Below are positions 52,133 through 62,508 of a stretch of DNA of 64,000 bases, piece after piece (positions within the stretch are counted from its first letter, which is position 1; each line of letters opens with the position of its first letter). Source of the stretch: Niastella vici (GTDB taxonomy: Bacteria > Bacteroidota > Bacteroidia > Chitinophagales > Chitinophagaceae). The stretch lies in contig NZ_LVYD01000048.1 of assembly GCF_002077945.1 (NCBI RefSeq), forward strand, positions 1-64,000, in the 5' to 3' direction. The notes beneath the pieces were generated by a model, which was given only the letters and a program-made list of their open reading frames with translations, had not been told where the DNA came from and did no database searches. The position numbers and the translations under genes were made by a program.

Positions 52133-53812
52133 TTACTCAACTATCAACTTTTTAGAAATCACGCCCTCCTCGCTCATCACCCGCAAATGATACACGCCCG
52201 CCCCTTTCGGCGCCGGCACCTGTATAACGGTTGAAGACAATTGCCGGTTAGTATACACCAGTTTACCATCGTTCGAGAAAATATTGGTCGTAATATATTT
52301 TCCGGGTGGACCAATGCTAACGGTCAGCAACGCTCCTTTATACACCGGGTTGGGATAAATACCCTGCAATTGCCCGGTCAATACCGCCTCGGGCGGATTC
52401 ACTGCCTCCCGGGCTGTTGGCGTAGCGATCAGCCATTTCTGACAATTGCAATCTGAATAATCCTGTAACGACAATCGCGTGCCGGCCGTAGTGGAAGACC
52501 CCGCCACACTTACGATGCGGGAACCGGATAATGGCGTAACAATATGCGAGCCATCGCCCAGCCTTTCCACTTTGTATTTCTGACAGTTGTTATTCAACCA
52601 GGCATACAATTGCAGCAACGTACCTGCCGCGGTTCCGCAATTGATTACATCGGCCGAAAGCCCGCCCAGGGCATTGGTGAGCTGGTAGCAACCATCACCA
52701 ACAGGTGTAAAATTCCATTTCTGACAGGTTAAGCTGGCCCAGGTGCCTTGTGCTATCCCCTGCCCCGAAGCGCCGGTACAACCCCAGGCGTCCCATACCA
52801 GGCCGCTGTTCTTGTTGGTGATACGGTATTGTCCCGAAGCGATCCAGTCGCGGGTAATAAATGGCCAGCCCCCACTGAAACCCATATTCGCAATATCGAG
52901 CTTTGCATTTCCATTATCGTTGCCATCATAGTAATGCATCGAAACAAAGTTGGATCCATTCTCGCGCAGCAGGCCTACATGACCGGGCCCAATGTATTTT
53001 CCCGAAGTGCTTAAGGCCACCGTTCCGCCTCCACTCTTCATATCGGTACCGTTCTTGTCAACATATGGTCCTGTAATGCTGGTTGAGCGGCCCATTACAA
53101 TGTAATAGGTGCTGCTGGTGCCATTACAACAGTTTCCCCGGTTGGCAAACAGGTAATAATAACTACCGTCCTTTACAATATACGGCGCTTCCCAGTCGGC
53201 CCCATTGCCGCCTGCAATGCGGGTAACAGTAGCGCCGCTTTTTACCTTGCCGGTTGAAGCATCCAGTTCTATAATGCCAATACCGCCATGCCACGAACCA
53301 TAGGTGAGGTATAATTTACCATCTGAGTTTTTGAACACCGCCGGGTCAATGGCATTGATATCACCCGAAGCAGAAGAGGAAACCACCTTGCCCTGATCGG
53401 TCCATACATAGGAGCTTGAACTCTGGTCAAGCGTAGGCGAGGTGGCCACGCCAATGGCTGATACGGAAGAACCGAATGTTGAACAGGAATAATACAGGTA
53501 ATATTTCCCGTTCATGTAAATACAATCCGGCGCCCAGAACGTACCACTGAACCCCGGCACCGCAGTATTGATCCACGATGGCCAGGTTCCAATGGGAAAT
53601 ACGGTTTTGGGGCCGGATGTCCAGTAATATAAATTGGTTGAATACGCTGCATAAATGCCGTTGCCGGTGGTGAACATCCAGTATTTGCTTCCATCTTTTA
53701 TCAGCGTCGACGGATCATGCGACTGGTACGAACCACCCAATGCAAATGCATGCCGGGGTTGTGTGAATAGTAATATTCCCAGCAAAAAGAGATAAGGTAT
53801 TTCCTTTTTCAT
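52133..53812 (-). CDS. GH43 arabinanase-like with ricin-type lectin and T9SS tail
   Basis: 559 residues from the ATG at 53812; a TTG upstream would add three. Signal peptide MKKEIPYLFLLGILLFTQPR. The five-blade GH43 domain (about 30-335) shows the base in SHDPSTLIKDGSKYW, the second carboxylate in NAIDPAVFKNSDGKLY and the acid in ADWEAPYIVKDGSYYY. A ricin-B-like domain (about 335-465) has QxW-type repeats (GTWASLTCQKWNFTP, YAWLNNNCQKYKVERL, LQDYSDCNCQKWLIA). A T9SS sorting tail follows (IYPNPVYKGALLTVSIG, GVYHLRVMSEEG). It would be a surface arabinan-degrading enzyme held to its polymer by the lectin domain. Confidence 0.88.
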   Translation of the reverse strand: MKKEIPYLFLLGILLFTQPRHAFALGGSYQSHDPSTLIKDGSKYWMFTTGNGIYAAYSTNLYYWTSGPKTVFPIGTWPSWINTAVPGFSGTFWAPDCIYMNGKYYLYYSCSTFGSSVSAIGVATSPTLDQSSSSYVWTDQGKVVSSSASGDINAIDPAVFKNSDGKLYLTYGSWHGGIGIIELDASTGKVKSGATVTRIAGGNGADWEAPYIVKDGSYYYLFANRGNCCNGTSSTYYIVMGRSTSITGPYVDKNGTDMKSGGGTVALSTSGKYIGPGHVGLLRENGSNFVSMHYYDGNDNGNAKLDIANMGFSGGWPFITRDWIASGQYRITNKNSGLVWDAWGCTGASGQGIAQGTWASLTCQKWNFTPVGDGCYQLTNALGGLSADVINCGTAAGTLLQLYAWLNNNCQKYKVERLGDGSHIVTPLSGSRIVSVAGSSTTAGTRLSLQDYSDCNCQKWLIATPTAREAVNPPEAVLTGQLQGIYPNPVYKGALLTVSIGPPGKYITTNIFSNDGKLVYTNRQLSSTVIQVPAPKGAGVYHLRVMSEEGVISKKLIVE

Positions 53813-53844
53813 AAATGGCAAGTTTTAGAATGATTAATAGCTCG

Positions 53845-55821
53845 TCATTCCAACTTTACCCGCAGTACACTGAATGAATAGGGAGTTGTATTGAGTTCTA
53901 TCTTTTTTCCTTTTACGGCAATTGTTGATTCAACAGGTACTACGTTGGTTGGACTGTCGAATGAATTCACATCAGTAAGCGCTGCCTGCATTACAGTCAG
54001 TTTGCCTTTGGCGGCGAGCTTTTTTACACCGTCGAATAGCAACGTATTGTTCTGCGGTTTGTCAGACGCGTTTACCAATTTAATGATCAGTTCATTGGTA
54101 GCAGCATCGATACAGGCCGAAGCATAGAGGCTGTCCTGCCCGGCTACTACATCATTGTTCAATGTAATGGGTACTACTTTGGAACCTTTGTTGAGGGAGA
54201 ATAATTTTTGTACATAGTAATCGGGTGTTCCGTACGATTGCAGGTTGTTCACCCAAATGAGGTCGGGCGCCCATTGCCAACCCTCGGCATGCGCAAACAG
54301 CGGTGCATACGAAGCCATTTGCACTACATCGGCATTGCGTTCGAGGCTGGTCATAAACGCAGCTTCTGACAAAGCCGCCAGCCAGGTGTTGCGGGTAATG
54401 CCAACCGTTTTATCAACATGCGAGGCATATTCGCCACCGAACACTTTTGAACCGGTGCGCGGATAATTGTCGTACCGGCGGGCATTCTGCAGGAACCACT
54501 GCGGGCTGCGGTAATAATGCTCATCTATAAAATCTGCATTCAGCTTGCGGAGTTCGCCATTCAGGTAATCGAACCGGTCGCCATTGGGATCAGTGCCGGA
54601 ACTGCAGATGAGTTTGAAGTTGGGATATTTTGCCTTGATGGCTGCCTGAAAAACTTTCAACCGCTCAATGTATTGCGGGCCCCAGTTCTCATTGCCTACA
54701 CCCATCATCTTCAGGTTAAATGGAGCGGGATGGCCCATATTGGCCCGCACCTTGCCCCATTTGGTGCTTACGTCGCCATTGGCAAATTCAATGAGATCGA
54801 GCGCATCCTGTACATATGGATCAATCGCCTGCATAGGCACCACTTCGGCTGAATTGAACTGGCAGGCCATGCCGCAGTTCAGGATAGGCAGCGCTTCGGC
54901 CCCAATATCTTCAGCGAGTTGGAAGTATTCAAAAAAACCAAGACCAAAGGTTTGGAAATAATCGGGCGCATTGCGGTAAGGAAATTCAATATTCCACCGG
55001 TTTATCATCAATTGTCTTTCTTCAATGGGACCAACGGTATTCTTCCAGCGATAGCGGTTCGTAAGGTCGAATCCTTCTACAATACAACCACCGGGAAAAC
55101 GAATGAACCCGGGTTTCATCTCGGCCAGCCATTGTACCATATCGGCGCGCATACCCCCGGGGCGGTTCTTCCAGGTATCGCCGGGAAACAGGGAGATCAT
55201 ATCCACATCAACCGTTCCATTTCCTTCGAACCAGATATTCAATTTACCTTTCAATACGGTTTCCCTTGCGTGAAAGCTAACGGCCGCCTTGTGCCAGCTG
55301 TCGCCAGCTTCGGTGAGCGACAGCACGGTATCGCCAACAACCTGTTTTGTTGTATCTATTAATTCAAGATGCAATTTCGTATGTGCGTCGGGTTGGCGGT
55401 ACATGATGGAGAAATCATACCGTAACCCTTTTTTGATGCCCATGCCACGGAACCCTTCATTGGTAAGGCCCAGATCGCCTTTTGCTGCATTGTTCATGGT
55501 AACGCGCAGGAACCGGGGATTGCGGGTATCTTCATTTCCCCGGTTGATCACCAGCATTTCGCCTTCTACAAACTTTTTCCGGTTCACAGCCCAGCCCATC
55601 ATGGGTTTGAAGAATTCAAACGAGCGGTTCTTCACCAGCTCGGCATAAATACCGCCATCTGCCCCCAGGTTGATATCTTCAAAGAAAATACCCCACATGG
55701 TAGGCTGAATGGCCACTGTTGGTTGTGCGGCTTTCACCAGCAGCGTGTGGTTTTGCTGCGAAAATGCTGGCATGTTCAACATCGCCATCACAAATAACAA
55801 AAGCGCAAATCGTTGTTTCAT
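53845..55821 (-). CDS. GH51 alpha-L-arabinofuranosidase
   Basis: 658 residues with signal peptide MKQRFALLLFVMAMLNMPAFSQ. Start of the barrel GIFFEDINLGADGGIYAELV; the carbohydrate-binding part about 90-220 is inserted. The acid/base glutamate is in LKMMGVGNENWGPQY, and the nucleophile in SKVFGGEYASHVDKT. The C-terminal beta domain ends TTPYSFSVLRVKLE. It releases arabinose from arabinan oligomers made by the two GH43 enzymes, probably in the periplasm. Spacing to both neighbours is about 30 bp or less, so these are cotranscribed. Confidence 0.9.
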   Translation of the reverse strand: MKQRFALLLFVMAMLNMPAFSQQNHTLLVKAAQPTVAIQPTMWGIFFEDINLGADGGIYAELVKNRSFEFFKPMMGWAVNRKKFVEGEMLVINRGNEDTRNPRFLRVTMNNAAKGDLGLTNEGFRGMGIKKGLRYDFSIMYRQPDAHTKLHLELIDTTKQVVGDTVLSLTEAGDSWHKAAVSFHARETVLKGKLNIWFEGNGTVDVDMISLFPGDTWKNRPGGMRADMVQWLAEMKPGFIRFPGGCIVEGFDLTNRYRWKNTVGPIEERQLMINRWNIEFPYRNAPDYFQTFGLGFFEYFQLAEDIGAEALPILNCGMACQFNSAEVVPMQAIDPYVQDALDLIEFANGDVSTKWGKVRANMGHPAPFNLKMMGVGNENWGPQYIERLKVFQAAIKAKYPNFKLICSSGTDPNGDRFDYLNGELRKLNADFIDEHYYRSPQWFLQNARRYDNYPRTGSKVFGGEYASHVDKTVGITRNTWLAALSEAAFMTSLERNADVVQMASYAPLFAHAEGWQWAPDLIWVNNLQSYGTPDYYVQKLFSLNKGSKVVPITLNNDVVAGQDSLYASACIDAATNELIIKLVNASDKPQNNTLLFDGVKKLAAKGKLTVMQAALTDVNSFDSPTNVVPVESTIAVKGKKIELNTTPYSFSVLRVKLE

Positions 55822-55844
55822 TCTATTTGATTCTTAGTTTTAAG

Positions 55845-57332
55845 TTACTTCTTCTTGCCCCAAACCGCGGTGCCCGCATTATTCAAACCTGTAAACACCA
55901 ATGTAGTACTTTTCTTATTCTCCCAGTCACGTTCGCGGGAAACATACACTTTGTCGGTGAATGCCCCGTTGTTCCATTTTAACTCCAGCCAGGGTGCGGC
56001 GTATGTCCAGCTATTGGCGGCGCTGCCGTTGATTGTTCCATCTGCATTCAAAGTAATGGTGGTGGCCACCTGCAAATTGGCATCGGTTTGTTCGGCAGCG
56101 TAACCCGGCACCACTTTATAGCCCAGCACGATCTGTTCCCAGTCGCCGCTTAGCTCGCTTTGCGCAACAGTGGTTTGAGTTGTTTTGGCATACCGCTCGG
56201 GCGATACCACTGGCCAGCCATCGGCTGTCCAGAAGATCTTACGCACATGAAGGTCCATAAAATATTTATCAACCGAAGGCCTGCCCTGGTGCGCCATATA
56301 ATACTGCCCGCTGCCATCGTCAAAGACGGCGCAATGCGCAGTGCCCTGCCAGCCGCCATGTCCCTGGAACTGGTAGGGCGCTATGATCATAGGGATATTG
56401 TCTTCTTCGAGGTTCAGGTCCTTTCCATTGAAATCGAGGAAGGGGCCCTGCGGTGAGGCAGACCGCCCTACCCGTACGTTGTATTTTGTTTCGAGCCAGT
56501 CATAGGCCATAAACAGGTAATACCGGCTCTGTGCGCTGTTGTAAATGATCTCGGGCCCTTCAATATTTCCATTGACGGTGCCATTGGTAAATCCGCGCTG
56601 GGCAATGCGTTTTCCTTTATCGCCGCTGGTGGCGGCCAAACCGGTGGTGGCATTCAGCTTCAATACATAAATGCCGTCAAATGCCGATCCGTAATACAAC
56701 CAGTGCTCGCCATTTGGGGTAACCACTACCGTTGGGTCAATGGCATTGGTTTGCACAACCGGAAAATCATTGCGCGAGGTTACCACCAGTCCCTGCTCGG
56801 TCCACGGGCCTTCCGGCGCCGATGCAGTTGCCAGCCCAATGGCACTCAGGCGAAGGGTGGAACAGGACAGCGAATAATACAACCGGTACTGGTTATTCAC
56901 TTTCATGATGTAGGGCGCCCATAACGACTGAAAGGGAGTGCCGCCGGCTTGTGTAATATAATTGGCGCCCATGGCCGGCAGGCCATTGAATGCCCAGCCT
57001 ACGAATTGCCATTGCACCAGGTCCTTTGATTTTCTTATCTGAATACCGGGCCTAACCGACGTGCCATAGGCGGCATCGGTACTGTAACAGAAATAATAAT
57101 CACCGGCTTTTACAATAGAAGGGTCGTGCACATTGTACGAACCCCATTGGGCATAGTAAGTAAAGGGTGCTATGGAGGCGTAGGTATCTGCAATGGTATT
57201 TACATCGAAGGTATCGGTAGCCGGTGGCGTAACCGGGTCAACCGGGCCGGTAGCTGACTTTTTTGAGCAGCCGGCAGCCACCATGAGCAGCACGGCCATC
57301 AGCAATCGTATGTTGGGTGTGAAAATATGCAT
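55845..57332 (-). CDS. GH43 arabinanase-like lipoprotein
   Basis: 495 residues from the ATG at 57332, chosen because the lipoprotein signal (MHIFTPNIRLLMAVLLMVAAGC) starts there. GH43 catalytic positions: VHDPSIVKAGDYYFCYSTDA (base), NAIDPTVVVTPNGEHW, and GNIEGPEIIYNSAQSRYYLF (acid). A C-terminal beta domain (about 400-495; DGTINGSAANSWTYAAPWLE) resembles that of endo-arabinanases with an extra domain. Lipid anchoring suggests the outer surface, where it would cut arabinan chains for the SusCD pair upstream. It is the first enzyme of the locus, after a hairpin. Confidence 0.87.
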   Translation of the reverse strand: MHIFTPNIRLLMAVLLMVAAGCSKKSATGPVDPVTPPATDTFDVNTIADTYASIAPFTYYAQWGSYNVHDPSIVKAGDYYFCYSTDAAYGTSVRPGIQIRKSKDLVQWQFVGWAFNGLPAMGANYITQAGGTPFQSLWAPYIMKVNNQYRLYYSLSCSTLRLSAIGLATASAPEGPWTEQGLVVTSRNDFPVVQTNAIDPTVVVTPNGEHWLYYGSAFDGIYVLKLNATTGLAATSGDKGKRIAQRGFTNGTVNGNIEGPEIIYNSAQSRYYLFMAYDWLETKYNVRVGRSASPQGPFLDFNGKDLNLEEDNIPMIIAPYQFQGHGGWQGTAHCAVFDDGSGQYYMAHQGRPSVDKYFMDLHVRKIFWTADGWPVVSPERYAKTTQTTVAQSELSGDWEQIVLGYKVVPGYAAEQTDANLQVATTITLNADGTINGSAANSWTYAAPWLELKWNNGAFTDKVYVSRERDWENKKSTTLVFTGLNNAGTAVWGKKK

Positions 57333-57414
57333 GGAACCAATCGGATTAATGACAATCAGGTTGTGCCACGTAAATGTCATTGGCACAATTATAATTATTT
57401 ATTGGGGAATGAAC

Positions 57415-57436
57415 AAATCCCGCCGAAGCGGGATTT
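57415..57436. terminator. 9-bp hairpin with UUCG loop between susD and first GH43 gene
   Basis: AAATCCCGC (57415-57423) pairs perfectly with GCGGGATTT (57428-57436). On the transcribed minus strand the loop is TTCG closed by C-G, an unusually stable tetraloop. It lies 9 bp after the susD stop and about 80 bp before the GH43 start. Downstream bases are only moderately T-rich, so it may be an RNA-stability element or a weak terminator. Confidence 0.75.
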
Positions 57437-57444
57437 TGTGACAC

Positions 57445-58977
57445 TCAATACCCTGAATTCTGTTTCAGGTTCTTGTTCACATCTATTTCAGCCTGGGGAA
57501 TGGAGAAAAACTCCCGGCCGGCTACATAACTGTTGAACTCGGGGTCATGGGTTTTGAGTTCGGCCAGTTTAGTGGGGTTCTGTAACCAGCCCCAGCGTCG
57601 AATGTCATCGAACCGGTGCCCTTCGAGGGCAAATTCCAATGCGCGCTCATGGGAGATGCGCTCGCGCATATTCTCTTTTGATAAAGCGGCAAACTCCGCT
57701 TCGCGGTCGGGCAGGTTTGCCCGGTTGCGCACGCGTTGAATATATTTGGCGCATTCGGCCCTGTTATCGAGCTCATTCTGGCATTCGGCGTACATCAGCA
57801 ATACATCTGAATAGCGCATCAACCGTTCATTGATGCCGGAACGCCAGTCTTTTTCATCAGGAACGGAACCATCGCCATTGCCGTATTTTTTTACCCCGAT
57901 CTTATTCAGATCGGCGGCGTATACGGTTTGAAAGGATTGTCCGTATAATTTACAACCGGGATAATTGTAATAGATACTGGCGCGCAGGCGGGGATCATCT
58001 TCCCCTGTTTTTGTTTTTTCTTTTTTATACTCATCAACGATCCATTGGGTAGGCGCCGCATCGCCCCAGCCAAATGGCGCCGGCGCAAAGGTGATGGCGC
58101 GGGCAGTTGTTTTGCTCCAGTCGGCGGCAGGCGAGCTTACCCAACCCAGGGTAATGCCACCTACCTCACGGCTGAACTGGATCTCAAAGATGGATTCCTT
58201 GTTGTTTTCCTGGGCTTCGGTGAAGTTATCGCCATAATTTGCCATAAGATCGTAACCGCCCAGGTTCATCACTTCTTTGAACTTAGCCGAAGCCAGGTCA
58301 TATTTCTGGTTGAACAGATAGCTTTTTCCAAGGAACGCCAGGGCTGCGCCTTTGGTGGCCCTTCCCAGATCGGCACCGCTGTAAGAAACCGGTAACAGTT
58401 TTGAGGCTTCATCAAAATCCTGGTATATCTGGTTCCACACATCCTGGGTGGCAGCCTGTGATGGGAAATACTCCGAGGAATTATCATAGAACTTTGTCAC
58501 CAGCGGAATATTATTGAAGAAGGTAACGAGGTAATAATAATTCAACCCGCGCAGGAACAGCGCCTCGCCTTTCAGGCGGTTGGCCAGGTTCTGATCTTTG
58601 AACGGCACCTTGTGTAAATTATCCAGCACAAAATTCGACCGGGTAACACCGCCATAAAAAGCGATCCATAACCATTGCTGCATGATCATATTGTTGAACA
58701 GCTTAAAGGAGCCGGTGTTCGACAACACATCCCAGGGGCTGGGGCTCATCATATCGTCGCCCCTGAAATCGAGCGCACATTGGGCAAAGCGTAAAAAAGT
58801 GCCATCGTAGTATAACGACTGATAAATGGCGTTCACCGCCATCAACGCATCGTTGTCGTTCTTCCAGAACGTGGCGGTTGTCTGCTGGTTGGGATTGGCC
58901 AGCTCCAGGTATTTTTTACCACACGACATGCTTGATACAGCTACTGCGGTGGTCAATAATATTTTCTTAATGTTCAT
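57445..58977 (-). CDS. SusD-like lipoprotein (arabinan locus)
   Basis: 510 residues; lipobox VAVSSMSC. SusD motifs: QTTATFWKNDNDALMAVNAI, ALFLRGLNYYYLVTFFNNIP, GRATKGAALAFLGKSYLFN and ERISHERALEFALEGHRFDD. The end is VDVNKNLKQNSGY. It pairs with the SusC 20 bp upstream and binds arabinan oligosaccharides, judged from the GH43 and GH51 genes in the same transcript. Confidence 0.94.
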   Translation of the reverse strand: MNIKKILLTTAVAVSSMSCGKKYLELANPNQQTTATFWKNDNDALMAVNAIYQSLYYDGTFLRFAQCALDFRGDDMMSPSPWDVLSNTGSFKLFNNMIMQQWLWIAFYGGVTRSNFVLDNLHKVPFKDQNLANRLKGEALFLRGLNYYYLVTFFNNIPLVTKFYDNSSEYFPSQAATQDVWNQIYQDFDEASKLLPVSYSGADLGRATKGAALAFLGKSYLFNQKYDLASAKFKEVMNLGGYDLMANYGDNFTEAQENNKESIFEIQFSREVGGITLGWVSSPAADWSKTTARAITFAPAPFGWGDAAPTQWIVDEYKKEKTKTGEDDPRLRASIYYNYPGCKLYGQSFQTVYAADLNKIGVKKYGNGDGSVPDEKDWRSGINERLMRYSDVLLMYAECQNELDNRAECAKYIQRVRNRANLPDREAEFAALSKENMRERISHERALEFALEGHRFDDIRRWGWLQNPTKLAELKTHDPEFNSYVAGREFFSIPQAEIDVNKNLKQNSGY

Positions 58978-58997
58978 TGCAATTCAGTTTTGTTGTT

Positions 58998-61900
58998 CTA
59001 TAATCCAAGCTGCACACCAAACAGGAACGAGCGGGGATTGGGCAATCCGCCTGCTTCATTGGCTGTAAATGCCCGGTTGGGGTACGACCCATTATCAATG
59101 GCCCGGTCGAACAGGCCATTGTTGTTGGCAAAATCAGGATCGAAACCCGTGTATTTTGTAAAGGTCACCAGGTTTTGTGCGGTGATGTACAGCCTTGCAT
59201 TGGCAAGGTGCGCCCTTTGCAACAGCTGTTGCGGTAAGGTATACCCCACCTGCAGTGTGGTGATGCGTAAGAAGCTGCCATTCTCGATCCAGCGGGCCGA
59301 AGCGCGGCCGTTCTTATTGGGATCGAACATCACTACCCGGGGCACATCGGTATTGGTATGGGTGGGCGTCCAGCGGTCGAGCAATTTGGTGGCATAATTA
59401 TCCCAACCGGCGCCGTTCTCAATACCGGCACGAATGGCGTTGTATATTTTATTGCCCGATACGCCTGAGGCAACCACCGACAGGTCGAATTGTTTATACG
59501 ATACCGCCGCATTGAAACCATAATATAATTTGGGAATAGCGCTGCCAAGGTACGTGCGGTCATCATCATCGATCTTACCATCAGGCGCACCTGTTAATTT
59601 GCCATCTTTATCACGTCCATTGATGTCTTTAAACCGGTAATCGCCGGGACGGGTCAGTACTTCCTGGTACCTGTTGATCGGTGATTTGGCGTTCAGGGCA
59701 TCAATTTCGGCCTGTGACTGAAAAATACCGTCGATCTGCCAGCCATACAACTCCCCTACTTCGCGGCCCACTTCTGTTTTGGTTAAATTACCATAACCAT
59801 AAATGGGGTTGTTGCCATAACCCAGCGATAACACTTTATTTTTAAGCGTTGAAACGTTGGCATTGATGTTATAGGTGAAGCTGCCTTTTTTATCGTTATA
59901 TCCCAGTTGAAATTCAAAACCGGAGTTCTGGATAGAAGCGCCGTTCATGAGGGGCGATTCCCAGGGATATACACCGGTTGAACCAGGTATTTGCACCACA
60001 AGCAGAATGTCTTTTCCGGTGTTGTGGAAGTATTCGGCAGAGAGGTTGAGCTTTTTGAACAACTGCAGATCGAGGCCGATGTTGCGGCTGATGTTGGTTT
60101 CCCATCTTATATCAGGCGTCGCAAATTGCGTTTGCGTGGCGCCCAATGCCAGTTGATTGCCAAACACCGCGTGGGCATACGAGTTAATATATGCCTGGTA
60201 GCCATAATTGGTTATTTCCTGGTTACCCAGTTCGCCATAGGAAGCGCGCAGTTTTATCTGGTTCACAAAAGAGGGAAGAACTGTTTGCAGGAATTGTTCA
60301 TTATGCAATTTCCAGGCTACTGCTACAGAAGGGAAATTACCCCAGCGGTATTGGGGAGCAAACCGCGAGGAACCATCGCGGCGGATGGTGGCCGTAAATA
60401 AATATTTGTCGTTGTAGATATAATTCACCCGGCCGAAATAAGAAGAAAGCCGGTTCCTGTTCTCATCACCGGTTGCAGTAATACCCGATGTACCATTGCT
60501 TAAAATGGGGAAATAAGGTTGGGTGAACCCTTCTGCATGCGCAAAGGTGCGCGACATATTGCCTTCGAGTACCGACTGCCCCACCAACACATTCAGGCTA
60601 TGCCGGCCAATTACTTTATCGAATGTGAGGGTATTTTCAATGGTGCTCGTATTGCCCGAACCACGCCAGTCGTTCATTTTGGCAATGTTGTTCACATAAA
60701 ACCAGCCCAGGTCATGGATGGGTTCAAAATAGAAATCGCGCCAGTCGGTTCTTTCATAACCGAGGCTTAATTTATATTTCAACCATTTGGCAATTTCCAG
60801 TTCACCATAGGCATTCCCGATAAACCGGAAGCGTTCTGTTCTGCTATCAAGTACGTTATTGAAGCCAATGGCATTGGCGGTATATGAACCATGGATGGTT
60901 TGGCTGGCGCTGCTGTACCCGTCTCTGGTGCTTGAATCAAACACCGGCAAGGTGGGAATGGCGTTCACTATGTATCCCAGAATATTACCGGTATGCAGGA
61001 AGGTCATAAACCGCTGATCAATTTTGGCATAGCTGAATGATTCGCCAAATTTGAAACGGCCCTGTTTGAAATCGGTATTTACACGGAATGAATAGCGTTT
61101 GTAGGAAGGGCCCTTCCCCGCTACCGTTCCCAGATGATCGAAATAGTTCATCGATACATAGTATTTGGCGTTTTCGCTTCCGCCCGAAATACCAACAGTA
61201 TGCTCCTGTATTTTACCGGTCTTGAAAGCTTCGGCCTGCCAATCGGTATTTACATTCTTTACATATAATGCCGAGGTAGGATCGTTGGCCGGTTTTACCA
61301 GTTGGGCCGGTTCGGCATTGGCGCTGGCTTCATTCACCAGTAGCTGATACTGCTGGGCATTGGCCACGTCGTATCTTTTTACAATATTCTGAACACCGTA
61401 ATAGCCATTATAATCCAGTTTGAATTTGCCCGTTTTGCCACGTTTGGTGGTAATGATGATGACCCCGTTGGCAGCGCGTGATCCATAAATTGCGGCGGCC
61501 GATCCATCTTTCAACACCTGTATCGATTCTACATCGGCGATCACCAGGTCATTCACCGGCGCCTGCACCCCGTCAATAATGAATAGCGGAGCGTTATTGG
61601 AGAAATTATTTACCCCGCGGATCCTGATCGCCGGCGCGGCGCCTGGTTGTCCGCCACTGGTAACACTTACCCCGGCCACCTGCCCCTGCAGGGCTTTCAC
61701 CACATCGTTGGTTGCTACCTTATTCAGCACCTTGGGGTCAACGCTGCTGATAGAACCGGTAAGATCTTTCTTCTTTTGTGTGCCGTAACCAATGATCACC
61801 ACTTCTTCCTGTTCGATAATATTTTTTTTCATCACTACGTTGATCTCTGCCCGGCCGGCAATGCCCACTTCGGTGGTTTGCATGTCAACCGAGGAGAACA

Positions 61901-62435
61901 CCAGCGTGTTTGCATCCTGCGGCACTTCCAGTTTAAAAAACCCTTTTTCATTGGTGACGGTGCCTACCTGGCTCGATCCTTTCACATAGACCGATACGCC
62001 CGCCAGTGGCGCGCCTCCTTCATTGGTGACGAGGCCGCTTACGACGGCATTGAGCTTTCCATTGATGTCTTTTGAGATAATGATCACCTCATTATCGACC
62101 AGGTTAAAGTTCAAACCTGTTTCAGACAGGGCCGTCTTCAATACCGAAGAAACAGGTGTTTCCTTTACGGTAATGGTTACAAAGAAGTCGTGCGGCAAAA
62201 TATCGTTGCTGTAAGCAAACCGGTAATCGGTGAGCTTTTCAATACTTTTAAACAATTGCGGGATGGATGCGTTTTTCAACGACAGGGTAACTTTCTCTTC
62301 CTGTGAAAGTCCTTTCGCTGATACATGCAGGCAACCAATGATTAGTAAAGCAGTCGTTAGTTTCATAATCCTTACAGCTTTGGCATATGCCGTGTAAAGA
62401 AATGGCTCCGCCTCTGGCGGAATGAATTTTTTCAT
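58998..62435 (-). CDS. SusC-like TonB-dependent transducer with STN domain (arabinan locus)
   Basis: 1145 residues. After a signal region (MKLTTALLIIGCLHVSA at residues 24-40) there is an STN domain (about 45-120: VTLSLKNASIPQLFKSIEKL, VSSVLKTALSETGLNFNLV). A carboxypeptidase-D-like domain (VSGLVTNEGGAPLAGVSVY) and the plug follow (VIIGYGTQKKKDLTGSISSV, PAIRIRGVNNFSNNAPLFII, GSRAANGVIIITTKRGK). The STN domain is the contact for a FecR-type anti-sigma factor, and a FecR gene lies just upstream. So transport and signalling are combined: arabinan binding should activate the ECF sigma factor. Confidence 0.94.
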   Translation of the reverse strand: MKKFIPPEAEPFLYTAYAKAVRIMKLTTALLIIGCLHVSAKGLSQEEKVTLSLKNASIPQLFKSIEKLTDYRFAYSNDILPHDFFVTITVKETPVSSVLKTALSETGLNFNLVDNEVIIISKDINGKLNAVVSGLVTNEGGAPLAGVSVYVKGSSQVGTVTNEKGFFKLEVPQDANTLVFSSVDMQTTEVGIAGRAEINVVMKKNIIEQEEVVIIGYGTQKKKDLTGSISSVDPKVLNKVATNDVVKALQGQVAGVSVTSGGQPGAAPAIRIRGVNNFSNNAPLFIIDGVQAPVNDLVIADVESIQVLKDGSAAAIYGSRAANGVIIITTKRGKTGKFKLDYNGYYGVQNIVKRYDVANAQQYQLLVNEASANAEPAQLVKPANDPTSALYVKNVNTDWQAEAFKTGKIQEHTVGISGGSENAKYYVSMNYFDHLGTVAGKGPSYKRYSFRVNTDFKQGRFKFGESFSYAKIDQRFMTFLHTGNILGYIVNAIPTLPVFDSSTRDGYSSASQTIHGSYTANAIGFNNVLDSRTERFRFIGNAYGELEIAKWLKYKLSLGYERTDWRDFYFEPIHDLGWFYVNNIAKMNDWRGSGNTSTIENTLTFDKVIGRHSLNVLVGQSVLEGNMSRTFAHAEGFTQPYFPILSNGTSGITATGDENRNRLSSYFGRVNYIYNDKYLFTATIRRDGSSRFAPQYRWGNFPSVAVAWKLHNEQFLQTVLPSFVNQIKLRASYGELGNQEITNYGYQAYINSYAHAVFGNQLALGATQTQFATPDIRWETNISRNIGLDLQLFKKLNLSAEYFHNTGKDILLVVQIPGSTGVYPWESPLMNGASIQNSGFEFQLGYNDKKGSFTYNINANVSTLKNKVLSLGYGNNPIYGYGNLTKTEVGREVGELYGWQIDGIFQSQAEIDALNAKSPINRYQEVLTRPGDYRFKDINGRDKDGKLTGAPDGKIDDDDRTYLGSAIPKLYYGFNAAVSYKQFDLSVVASGVSGNKIYNAIRAGIENGAGWDNYATKLLDRWTPTHTNTDVPRVVMFDPNKNGRASARWIENGSFLRITTLQVGYTLPQQLLQRAHLANARLYITAQNLVTFTKYTGFDPDFANNNGLFDRAIDNGSYPNRAFTANEAGGLPNPRSFLFGVQLGL

Positions 62436-62508
62436 ACCTTTAGAAAGTTTAAAGATGAATAATGGAAACAGGGCAAACCAATCACGTTAACCTGTTTCGG
62501 CTTTAAGC

